IMG/VR virus record: IMGVR_UViG_3300046557_000504
Span: 1-42,182 of that record
Strand: one strand, 5' to 3'
Length of the DNA: 42,182 nt
Source: a virus
Shown here one piece after another: positions 1 to 7,800 of the stretch. Each line of letters starts with the position of its first letter. Positions within the stretch are counted from its first letter, which is position 1. The translations under genes and the position numbers were made by a program. The notes beneath the pieces are model-generated. The model was given only the letters and a program-made list of their open reading frames with translations. It had not been told where the DNA came from and made no database searches.

Positions 1-604
1 GGTGCTGGCCAATATGGCGGACGGGCGCGTGTTCATCGGCCAGCAAGCGGTCGACGCCGGGCTGGCGGACGGCATCCTCACCCTCGAGGCGCTGATCGAG
101 CAGCTGAACCAGGCGCGCGGCGCATCTGCCCGGACGCCGACACCATCCCGCGCGGCTCCTGCGCGGGCGACCATTCCCACAACTGCAGAAGGAAACACCA
201 TGGACAAAGAAGAGTTGGAAGCGCAACACCCGCAGCTGGTCGCCCAGCTGCTCGGCGAAGGCGCGAAGGCCGAACGCGATCGCATCCAGTCCGTCGAAGC
301 CCAGGCGATCCCGGGCCACGAGGCGCTCATCGCGCAGCTCAAGTTCGACGGCAAGTCCAGCGGCGGCGAGGCCGCGATGGCGATCCTGGCCGCCGAAAAG
401 ACCGCACGCGCCGCCCATGCGAGCGCGATGGCTGGCGAAGCGCCGAAGCCGGTGCCGACCGTCCCTGCCGCTGCGGCGCCGGCGCCCGGCGCGGAAGCCG
501 CCGACAAGACCCGCGAGCAGCTGGACGCCGAGGCGAAAGCCTACATGGCCGAGCACCCCGGCACCACCTACGTGGCCGCCTACAAAGCCGTCGGCGGCAA
601 GTAA
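1..604 (+). CDS. S49 head maturation protease, C-terminal part (partial)
   Basis: This is the 3' part of the lambda gpC-like S49 (SppA/ClpP fold) protease that starts at 41481 at the other end of the window. It is open from base 2 to the stop at 602-604. The first residues (VLANMADGRVFIGQQAVDAG) are the conserved stretch after the protease core in phage S49 enzymes. Residues encoded from 200 onward form an alpha-helical, Ala/Glu-rich scaffold domain. Known role of the family: it is carried into the procapsid by its scaffold domain, then cleaves scaffold, itself and sometimes portal. Joining the ends needs about 5 missing residues and a gap length equal to 2 modulo 3. Confidence 0.9.
   Translation, partial: VLANMADGRVFIGQQAVDAGLADGILTLEALIEQLNQARGASARTPTPSRAAPARATIPTTAEGNTMDKEELEAQHPQLVAQLLGEGAKAERDRIQSVEAQAIPGHEALIAQLKFDGKSSGGEAAMAILAAEKTARAAHASAMAGEAPKPVPTVPAAAAPAPGAEAADKTREQLDAEAKAYMAEHPGTTYVAAYKAVGGK
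200..604 (+). CDS. Nu3-like head scaffold from an internal in-frame start
   Basis: An ATG at 200-202, in frame with the protease, follows a good ribosome site (AGAAGGA at 187-193, spacing 6). It would yield a separate 134-residue protein, MDKEELEAQHPQL onward, ending at the same stop. In lambda the scaffold Nu3 is made exactly this way inside gene C. The sequence is highly charged and Ala-rich, with a Pro/Ala linker (PTVPAAAAPAPGAEA) before a C-terminal helix region, which fits a scaffold with a capsid-binding tail. The start and its ribosome site are seen directly; separate expression is inferred. Confidence 0.7.
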   Translation: MDKEELEAQHPQLVAQLLGEGAKAERDRIQSVEAQAIPGHEALIAQLKFDGKSSGGEAAMAILAAEKTARAAHASAMAGEAPKPVPTVPAAAAPAPGAEAADKTREQLDAEAKAYMAEHPGTTYVAAYKAVGGK

Positions 605-641
605 GCCGTCCCCCGACCCCTCACCCCTGGAAGGAATTGTC

Positions 642-980
642 ATGGCAGCAGCCGCCCTCAAACTCTTGACCCTGTCCGTGGTAGCGACTGCTGCCCTGAC
701 CCAAAACCGCGCCGTCACCGGTGCTGGCGCCGTCCCGGCCGCCGGCGCCCGCTGCCTCGGCTTCGCCGACGTCTCCGCCGCGATCGGCGATCGCATCTCG
801 GTCGGCGCGATGGGCACCACCATCGCCGAAGCCGGCGCCGCCATCGCCGTCGATGCCGCGCTCGAGCTGGACGCCTCGGGCCGTGTCATCACCAGGTCGA
901 CCGGGGTGGCCGTTGCACGCGCCCTCGGTGCCGCCACCGCCGCGGGTCAGATGGTTGAGATTCTTCTCATCCCGAACTGA
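642..980 (+). CDS. capsid cement / decoration protein (DUF2190 type)
   Basis: The product has 112 residues, MAAAALKLLTLSVVATAALT onward, and a ribosome site TGGAAGGA at 628-635. The small, Gly/Ala/Val-rich all-beta pattern, with the segment CLGFADVSAAIGDRISV and the C-terminus QMVEILLIP, matches the DUF2190 capsid cement family. Members bind the outside of the expanded shell and stabilise it. Its position between the protease/scaffold and the major capsid gene is that of lambda gene D. The call rests on family resemblance and synteny. Confidence 0.8.
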   Translation: MAAAALKLLTLSVVATAALTQNRAVTGAGAVPAAGARCLGFADVSAAIGDRISVGAMGTTIAEAGAAIAVDAALELDASGRVITRSTGVAVARALGAATAAGQMVEILLIPN

Positions 981-1016
981 TCCATTTTCCAGCATATACC
1001 TCATTAAGGAATCGTT

Positions 1017-1955
1017 ATGCAGATGACTAACTCCCAGGCGCGCGTCATTGACCCCGTCCTGACCTCGGCAGCGCAAGGCTACAAGAACGCCGAGTTCGTC
1101 GGCGGCGCGCTGTTTCCCACCGTGCCGGTCAAACAGCGCGGCGGCAAGATCCTGTCGTTCGGCAAGGAAGACTTCATGCTGTACACGACCGGCCGTTCGC
1201 CGGGCGCGAACACCAAGCGCGTCACCTTTGGCTACCTGGGCAACTCGTATGTCCTCGAGAGCCACAGCCTGGAAGGGCTGCTGCCGGTCGAAACCCTGCA
1301 GGAAGGCGCGGCCGTGCCCGGCATCGACATGAGCACGATGACCGTCAACAAGACCCAGAACATCATCGCGCTGCGCCTGGAAAAGCAGCAGGCCGACACC
1401 GCCCGCAACGCCGCCAGCTACGGCGCCGGCAACAAGGTCACGCTGTCGGGCACCTCGCAGTGGAGCGACTACAGCGGCACGAGCGACCCGGTCGCCGTGA
1501 TCGAGGCCGGCAAGGAAGCCGTGCGCCAGAAGATCGGCAAGCGTCCCAACACGGCCATCATCGGCGCGGCCGTGTTCGCCGCCCTGAAGCAGCACCCGAA
1601 GATCGTCGACCGCATCAAGTACACCGGGCGCGACGTCGCCACCCCCGAACTGCTGGCCGCGCTGTTCGGCCTGGAGAAGGTGATGGTGGGCGACGCCGTC
1701 TACGCACTCGACGACGGCACCTTCGTCGACGTCTGGGGCAAGGACGTGGTGCTGGCCTACACCGACGTGGGCACCGTGGCCGAGCAGGGCAAGCCGTCCT
1801 ACGGCTACACCTACCAGCTCGAAGGCTACGCCATCGTCGAGGAGCCTTACTTCGAGCGCAACAACAAGAGCTGGGTCTACCCGGTGACGGACGAAGTCGC
1901 GCCGGTGATCGCGGGCGCCTCCGCCGGTTACCTGATCGTGAACGCAGTCGCCTAA
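1017..1955 (+). CDS. major capsid protein (lambda gpE type)
   Basis: The product has 312 residues. The ATG at 1017 follows AAGGA at 1005-1009. N-terminal MTNSQARVIDPVLTSAAQGY and the segment VGGALFPTVPVKQRGGKIL are typical of the gpE-like major capsid family, as is the C-terminal EEPYFERNNKSWVYPVTDE. HK97-fold shell subunit; assembles with the scaffold (200-604) and portal (39788) and is decorated by the product of 642. It lies in a co-directional head operon. Confidence 0.88.
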   Translation: MQMTNSQARVIDPVLTSAAQGYKNAEFVGGALFPTVPVKQRGGKILSFGKEDFMLYTTGRSPGANTKRVTFGYLGNSYVLESHSLEGLLPVETLQEGAAVPGIDMSTMTVNKTQNIIALRLEKQQADTARNAASYGAGNKVTLSGTSQWSDYSGTSDPVAVIEAGKEAVRQKIGKRPNTAIIGAAVFAALKQHPKIVDRIKYTGRDVATPELLAALFGLEKVMVGDAVYALDDGTFVDVWGKDVVLAYTDVGTVAEQGKPSYGYTYQLEGYAIVEEPYFERNNKSWVYPVTDEVAPVIAGASAGYLIVNAVA

Positions 1956-1992
1956 TCGCGGCTGTCCACCCCCAACCACCTGCGGAGTACCC

Positions 1993-2175
1993 ATGAAAGT
2001 TAAAACCCTCAGCCCGGTGCAGCACGACGGCAAGGAGATCGAACCTGGCACCACGCTGGACCTGGCCAGCAAGGCGGCCGCGCAGCTGATCGCGGCCGGC
2101 GCAGCGGAAGGCGTCGGCGCCGACAAGGGCGCCGGCAAGGCAGCCGACGGCGCCGACACCGGCAGCGCCCAGTAA
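1993..2175 (+). CDS. small conserved phage protein (DUF7210-like)
   Basis: The product has 60 residues: MKVKTLSPVQHDGKEIEPGT, a predicted small beta unit, then an Ala/Gly-rich tail (GADKGAGKAADGADTGSAQ) that is probably disordered. The N-terminal pattern (lysine-rich start, S-P-V-x-H-D-G-K, E-P-G-T) recurs in small phage proteins between capsid and head-tail joining genes. No biochemical role is known. A ribosome-site-like GCGGAG lies at 1982-1987, spacing 5. Real gene by synteny and tight spacing: the next gene begins 3 bases after the stop. Confidence 0.65.
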   Translation: MKVKTLSPVQHDGKEIEPGTTLDLASKAAAQLIAAGAAEGVGADKGAGKAADGADTGSAQ

Positions 2176-2178
2176 GCG

Positions 2179-2469
2179 ATGCTCGGTGCCGACCTGACCC
2201 CCTTCTTCGTCCCCGGCGAGTTTGCCGGGGAGGGCGACACGCTCGCCGGAGCCCCGGTGACGGGCATCTTCGACGGCGCGTACGTGCGCACGAACCAGGG
2301 GATCGGGATGGCGTCCACCCATCCGGTCTACACCGTGCCTGCCGTCGCGCTCCCGGCCGACCCGCTAGGGCTGGTGCTGTATGTGGGCAGCGAGAACGCG
2401 TCGTTCACGGTGGCCGAGCAAGAGCCTGACGGGACCGGCGTAGTCGTGCTGATCCTGGAGAAGGCCTGA
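2179..2469 (+). CDS. head-tail joining protein (FII-like)
   Basis: The product has 96 residues. The segment GAPVTGIFDGAYV followed by a beta-rich C-terminal half (HPVYTVPAV, VLILEKA) resembles the Phage_attach/lambda gpFII family, which sits at the connector-tail interface. The location between the capsid genes and the tail terminator fits. Its stop overlaps the next start by one base (TGATG at 2467-2471), suggesting translational coupling. Sequence similarity in this family is low, so synteny carries much of the weight. Confidence 0.65.
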   Translation: MLGADLTPFFVPGEFAGEGDTLAGAPVTGIFDGAYVRTNQGIGMASTHPVYTVPAVALPADPLGLVLYVGSENASFTVAEQEPDGTGVVVLILEKA

Positions 2470-2903
2470 TGGCGGCTACCGTCTTCTCGCAGATCTCGGC
2501 GGCGCTGGTCAACCTGCTGCAGGCCGGCACGCCGGTGGCCGAGATGATCTACCGGGCGCGCAGCCGTACCGTGCCCGAGAAGGTCATGACGGCGGCCAGC
2601 GTCCAGTTCATCGGGGCGCTGCCGGCCAGTGCCGCGATCAAGGGCGCCCCGATCGACTGGGTGTCGAAGTACACCATCGAATGCCTGGCGCGCAGCAAGA
2701 CCGAAGCCGGCGACGAAGCGGTCGATCCGCTGCTGCTGGAAGTGTTCAAGCGGATCGCCGCCGACACCACGCTGGGCGGCCTGGTGGACCACATCAGCGA
2801 CCCGACGATCGAGGCCGATTATTCGGCTGAGGGCGAAAAGACAGGCTGGATGTGCCTGACCTACACGGTCGAGCACCGAACCGAAAACGCAACCCTGGAG
2901 TAA
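2469..2903 (+). CDS. tail terminator / tail completion protein (gpU-like position)
   Basis: The product has 144 residues and starts inside the preceding stop codon. The conserved segment AVDPLLLEVFKRIAADTTLG and the C-terminal YTVEHRTENATLE are typical of phage proteins between head-tail joining and tail tube genes. In lambda-like phages this slot encodes the tail terminator, which caps the tube and offers the surface for head joining. The fold-level call is from synteny and motif pattern; no catalytic residues are expected. Confidence 0.6.
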   Translation: MAATVFSQISAALVNLLQAGTPVAEMIYRARSRTVPEKVMTAASVQFIGALPASAAIKGAPIDWVSKYTIECLARSKTEAGDEAVDPLLLEVFKRIAADTTLGGLVDHISDPTIEADYSAEGEKTGWMCLTYTVEHRTENATLE

Positions 2904-2906
2904 GCC

Positions 2907-3104
2907 ATGAAACTACCTACCGCCGCGGACGTGCCGCCGCAACGCGAGATCCCGCCGCCCCCAGGCGGCGGCTCGTGGCGCTTCGACGAGGCCAGCTGGA
3001 AGTGGGCCTCGAACGAGGCCAGCGCGGCATCATCCACCCCGGCCGCTGACCCAGCGGCACCGATTGCAGCACCGGCTGGCAAGCAGCCGAGCACCGAGGA
3101 GTAA
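2907..3104 (+). CDS. small Pro/Ala-rich phage protein
   Basis: The product has 65 residues: MKLPTAADVPPQREIPPPPG, a short Trp-containing core (WRFDEASWKWASN), and an Ala/Pro tail. GGAG at 2898-2901 precedes the ATG at 2907. The stop is 3 bases before the tail tube start. The low-complexity ends suggest an unstructured protein with a small binding motif. Similar small ORFs precede the tail tube gene in related phages, but no function is known. It is not excluded that it helps tail tube folding. Confidence 0.6.
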   Translation: MKLPTAADVPPQREIPPPPGGGSWRFDEASWKWASNEASAASSTPAADPAAPIAAPAGKQPSTEE

Positions 3105-3107
3105 TCC

Positions 3108-4067
3108 ATGTCCCGCTATCTCAAGAACACACTGATTGTCGCCGCCGTCCAGTCGGCGATCGGCACCCTGGCCACGCCGGCCGGCGCCACCGACGCCGCG
3201 CTCGTGTCCGACATGACGCTGACCCCGCTCGATGCCCAGAACATCGACCGCGCGCTGGTGCGCGGCTTTTTCGGCGGCAGCGAGCAGCTGGTCGGCCCGG
3301 GCAGCGTGAAGCTGAGCTACTCGGTCGAGCTGGCCGGCTCCGGCACCGCTGGCACCGCGCCCCAATGGGGCAAGCAGCTGCAGGCGTGCGCGGTGGCAGA
3401 AGGGCTGCTGACCGCGCCGGCGCGGGTCGAGTACACCCCGGTCTCGACCGGCCTGAAGGCCATGACCCAGTTCTACTACGACGACGGCGTGCAGCACAAG
3501 CTGAACGACAGCATGGGCGACTTCACGCTGTCGGCCAAGGTCGGCGAGCGTCCGCTGCTCAAGTTCGACTACATCGGCCTGGATGGCGGCGTGGCGGCGG
3601 CCACCGACAGCGGCACCTACACCGACTGGAAGAAGCCGGTGGCGATGACCAAGGCCAATGTGGTCGACATCACCCTCGGCGCGACGTATGCCACCGGCGC
3701 GCTGACCGGCGGCACGGTCTACCCCAGTACCGGTCTCGAAATGAAGTGTGGCAACAAGGTCAACTTCACCGCGCTGCTCAGCAGCGAGACGGTCGACATC
3801 ACCGACCGCGAATCGACCGGCACGATCGAACTCGACCTGACGCCGGCGCAGGAGGTGGCGCTGATGGCGGTCGTCAAGGCCAACACCACCCAGAGCCTGG
3901 CGCTGACCATCGGCACCACCGCCGGCAACAAGATGATCTTCTTCGGGCAGGCGGCCCAGCTGCTGAACCCGAAGAAGATCGAGCGCAACGGCAAGCGCCT
4001 GATTGGCTTCGACGTGCGCTTTGTGCCCGTCAACGGCAACGACGAATGGCGCCTGGTGGTTCTGTAA
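3108..4067 (+). CDS. phage tail tube protein
   Basis: The product has 319 residues. The N-terminus MSRYLKNTLIVAAVQSAIGT and the repeated beta-rich segments (VKLSYSVELAGSG, NKVNFTALLSSETVDITDRE) match long-tailed phage tail tube subunits. It precedes the two-part tail assembly chaperone and the tape measure, the invariant order in siphophages. It forms the stacked hexameric tube through which DNA passes. A C-terminal part (AALLS to the end) could form an outer domain, as in lambda gpV. Tail tube proteins and Hcp share a fold; the phage also carries an Hcp (16841-17329), which is a different protein. Confidence 0.85.
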   Translation: MSRYLKNTLIVAAVQSAIGTLATPAGATDAALVSDMTLTPLDAQNIDRALVRGFFGGSEQLVGPGSVKLSYSVELAGSGTAGTAPQWGKQLQACAVAEGLLTAPARVEYTPVSTGLKAMTQFYYDDGVQHKLNDSMGDFTLSAKVGERPLLKFDYIGLDGGVAAATDSGTYTDWKKPVAMTKANVVDITLGATYATGALTGGTVYPSTGLEMKCGNKVNFTALLSSETVDITDRESTGTIELDLTPAQEVALMAVVKANTTQSLALTIGTTAGNKMIFFGQAAQLLNPKKIERNGKRLIGFDVRFVPVNGNDEWRLVVL

Positions 4068-4107
4068 CCGGCCGATCCTCACTTCTTAACCCTATTGATC
4101 GACAACC

Positions 4108-4443
4108 ATGGCACACAAACTCGTAGTTCGTAACAAGCTGCCCGTGCAAGTGAAGGGCACCCTCAAGGGCGAGGACGGCAAGCCGGTCGAGTTCGACTTC
4201 GTCCTCAAGTGCAAGCGCCTGAACCAGGCCGAGATCGACGCGATGTTGGCCAACAAGGCCGAGCCGGTCAAGCAGTTCCTGCACACGATCGCCGAGGGCT
4301 GGGACGGCGTGCTCGACGACCAGGGCGGCGCGCTGCCGTTCAATGCCGAGAACTTCGATGCCATGCTCAACAACGACCCGGGCATGCAGTCGGTCTGCTT
4401 CCAGAGCTACCTGCGCGACGTGGGCGCGGTCGCAAAAAACTGA
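4108..4443 (+). CDS. tail assembly chaperone, short form (lambda gpG-like)
   Basis: The product has 111 residues, MAHKLVVRNKLPVQVKGTLK onward, and ends at a TGA at 4441-4443. The segment FDFVLKCKRLNQAEIDAML is typical of TAC proteins. The family binds the tape measure and tail tube subunits and is absent from mature virions. Its last codons are GCA AAA AAC followed by TGA, which form a -1 slippery heptamer, so a fraction of ribosomes continue into the downstream frame (see the next entry). Confidence 0.85.
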   Translation: MAHKLVVRNKLPVQVKGTLKGEDGKPVEFDFVLKCKRLNQAEIDAMLANKAEPVKQFLHTIAEGWDGVLDDQGGALPFNAENFDAMLNNDPGMQSVCFQSYLRDVGAVAKN

Positions 4444-4799
4444 AGGGGGCCGCGCGCCTGTTGGCGCGCGGCCAGCTGCGCCTGGATGGTGACGATGCGC
4501 GGCCCGCCAGGGACGAGGTCATGGCGGCAGCAGCGGCATTCGGGATCCGGGTCGAGGATGACTTCGAGCTGGACGACGACGAATACTGGCTGTGGCCCGA
4601 GAACGAAGCGGCGTTTGCGCTGTGGCTGTCGCTGCAGACCCAGTGGAACATCGGCATGAAGGGCGTGACCGGACTGCAGTACCCGGGGGTGGAAGCATGC
4701 ATGCGCCTGCGCGGGACGCGACCGAAGGAGCGCGCCGGGCTGTTTGGCATGGTCCAGATGATGGAGCAGGTCTGCCTCGAAGAGTGGGCGCAACAATGA
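4108..4799 (+). CDS. tail assembly chaperone, -1 frameshift fusion (lambda gpGT-like)
   Basis: Predicted join is 4108-4440 then 4440-4799, giving a 230-residue protein. The downstream frame has no well-placed start of its own near the overlap but is open from before the slip site to the TGA at 4797-4799. It encodes the DUF1799-like T domain: LKGAARLLARGQLRLDG, then acidic DDFELDDDEYWLWPENE and a helical core (ALWLSLQTQW). In lambda the G and GT products occur in a fixed ratio and both are needed for tail assembly. Slippage is inferred from the heptamer and following stem; the coding continuity is seen directly. Confidence 0.85.
4434..4473 (+). promoter_or_regulatory. programmed -1 ribosomal frameshift signal
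   Basis: The slippery heptamer A AAA AAC lies at 4434-4440, in phase with the upstream codons. A spacer of 7 bases contains the zero-frame stop. A perfect 11-bp all-GC stem follows (4448-4458 with 4463-4473) with the tetraloop TGTT. Heptamer type, spacing and stem are all canonical for bacterial -1 frameshifting. Confidence 0.88.
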
Positions 4800-4817
4800 T
4801 GAACATGGAGCGGGCCG

Positions 4818-7800
4818 ATGTCTTATAGTTCAGGTGCGGGGGGCGCGGCGATTTCGATGCGGGTCGAGGATGCTGCCTCGGCGCGCCAGGAGATCGAGAG
4901 CGTCGGCGACTCCCTCAAGAAGCTGAACGACAGCTCGTTCCAGAAGCTGAGCGGGCAGGTCACGGCGATCCACTCCAAGCTGGGCAGCCTGCGCGAGTCG
5001 CTGACCAGCCTGGCGCAGATCAGCGTGGCCGGCTTCACCATCGGCGCCTTCGCCGAGATGATCCGGGGCGCGATCGATGCCGCCGACAGCCTCAACGACC
5101 TGAAGAAGAGCACCGGCATCGCCGTGGCCGACCTGGCCGGCCTGAAGCTGGCCGCCGCGCAGTCGGGCGGCGACCTCGAGGGCATTGCGGCATCGATCAA
5201 CAAGCTGTCGGTGGCGATGGGCAAGGACGCCGAGCGCTTCGCCCGGCTGGGCGTGACGGCCAAGGACCCGATCGAGGCGTTCAAGCAGCTGGCCGACGTG
5301 TTCTCGGCGATCGACGACCCGCAGACCCGCGCCGCGCTGGGCGCCGAGGCGCTCGGCAAGAGCTGGGCCTCGTCGGCGCCGCTGCTGATGGAAGGCAGCA
5401 AGAACATCGGCGAGATGGTCGAGAAGGGCAAGGCGCTGTCGCGCACCACCCAGGAGATGGCCGACAAGGCCGACGAGTTCAACGACAAGCTGGCCGAGCT
5501 GCAGACGGCCGCGTCCGGCGCGAAGATGAAGCTGGCCGGCGAGATGCTGCCGGCCATGACCGAGATCACCAAGGCGGTCACCACCGCCTACGAGGAGTCG
5601 GGCAAGCTGCAGGCCCTGTGGGTGGCGATGGGCGCGCTCGGCAAGTTCGCGTTTACCGACGAGTTTTCCAGCGCCGAGGTCAAGCTGAAGAACCTGCGGG
5701 GCGAGCTCGAGCACATCCTGCGCGACCAGGCGCTGGCCAAGGACGCGCCGGCGGTCGGCTTCGTGGGGCGCTGGCTGTTCGGGGACTCGGAGGAAGCGCT
5801 GACCCGGCGCGTGACCGAGCTGCGTGCCCAGATCAGTGGCCTCGAGAAACAGATGACGGCGCCGCCGAAGGCGGAGGGCGCGGACCAGGCGGCCAAGGAT
5901 GCCGCGGCGGCCAAGGCGGCCAAGGACAAGGCGGCCGAGTTCCTGAGGCTGAACGAGGAGGCACGCAAGGCGGCCGAGGCGGAAGCGAAGAAAGCGCAGG
6001 AGACCTATGCCGGCTTGACCGCGGCAGTCAACGCGAAGATCGCCGCCACCGCCCAGGAAGCGGCCGGCCTGGGCAAGCTGAGCGAGGCGCAGAAGCTGCA
6101 GGTCGACCTCGATGAGCAGCTGCGCGCCGGCAAGCTCAAGCTGACGCCACAGAACAAGGCGGCCTACGAGCAGCTGATCGGCCAGCTGGCCGTGAACGAG
6201 CAGGTAGTCGCGTCCCAGAAGCGGGCGGTCGCCGGCGCCGAGGCGATGGCGAAGATCACCAAGGAGCTGCAGGACGACCGCGCCAAGTCGCTCGAGACGG
6301 CCGTCAAGGAAGCCGAGCAGAACGAGGAGCTGGCGCGCACCTTTGGCCTGTCGAAGGCGGCCATCGAAGCGCAGGAGGTGGCGCGCCTCGAAGAGCAGCT
6401 GGCCCAGCGTGCCTCGACCGCCATGACGCTCGATGAGATCGAGGCACTCGAGCAGCTGATCGCGGTGAAGAAGCGCAGCGCCGCCGCACTGGGCGAGGTC
6501 GAGGCCAAGGAAGCCTACAAGAAGTCGGCCGACGATATGGTAGCCGAGTACAAGCGCGCCTCGGAGCAGATCGGTCAGTCGCTGACCGACAACATCATGC
6601 GCGGTGGGAAGAGCGCGGCCGAGTATGTGCAGGACCTGTTTCGCACCATGGTGCTGCGGCCGGTTCTGTCGCCGATCGGGAACGCGGTCGGCGGCATGCT
6701 GACCTCGGCATTTTCGCCTGGTACGGCGCAGGGATCCACGGGCGCGGCCGGAAGCTCCAACCTGATCGGCGCGGCCCAGAATGCCTCCAGCCTGTACAGC
6801 ATGGGCAAGACCATGTACGCGGGCTTCTCGGCCGGGCTGTCAAGCAGCATGGGCTCGATCGTGACCTCGTTCGGAAGCATGTTCGGATCGCAGGCGGCAA
6901 CCGCCTATGGCGTTGGCATGAGTACGCCCGGCGCCGCTGCCGTCATGGCTGAACTGTCTGGCGGCGCAGCCGGCGCCACCGCTGGCACGGCCACCGCTGC
7001 CAGCGGTGCGGCGGGCGCGAGTGCCGGCGCTTATGCTATTCCGATTGCGGGCTGGATCGCCGCCGGCATGGCCTTGTCGCACTCGCTCTACAGCCAAGGC
7101 TGGGACGCCAGGAACGGGACGCTGGAAGACCCGCTCAAGCTCAGCGGCGGCAGCATGGCCTTTGACAGTATCCTGCGGGGGATCGGCCTGAGCAACAGCG
7201 CCGCAAATATCTTCTCCGGCCAGGCGACCTATGCGCGCCTGCTCGGTCGCAAGAACCCCGAGGTGGAGTCGCAGTTCCTTCAGGGAACGGTCAATAGCGC
7301 AGGGCTGGATGGGCATCTGCTGTCAAATATCGTCGAAAAGGGTGGGCTGTTTCGCAGCGATAAGCGTTATCCGCAGACGAGCGATCTGAGCGTTGCGCAG
7401 GACGCCGGTTTTGACGCGACCATCCAGGCGATGCTCATTGCGGTCAAGGGCTTTGGCGAAGCGCTCGGCGCGCAGGTCGACCAAATCGACGGCTACACCA
7501 AGGCGATCAACCTGCAGCTGACCAGCGACGATGCCAAGAACCAGGAGCTGATCACCAAGCTGTTCGGCGACATCGGCGACGAGCTGTCGACCAGGCTGGT
7601 GCCGGACCTGGCCAAGTTTTCCAAGACCGGCGAGACGGCGTCCATCACGCTGCAGCGTCTGGCCAGCGACTTCCAGGCCACCGACCAGATGGCGCAGCTG
7701 CTCGGCACCTCGGCCAGGGCGTTGTTCGGCGGCAAAGGTATGGAGTCGGCCGCCGCCCGCGAGCAGCTGATCGCGCTGGCCGGTGGGGTACAGGTACTGG

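Noticed and set aside
621-2318. Long open frame on the minus strand (565 codons) opposite the capsid genes
   Set aside because: It runs antisense to the decoration and major capsid genes, its product is compositionally typical of antisense high-GC frames, and it has no domain pattern.
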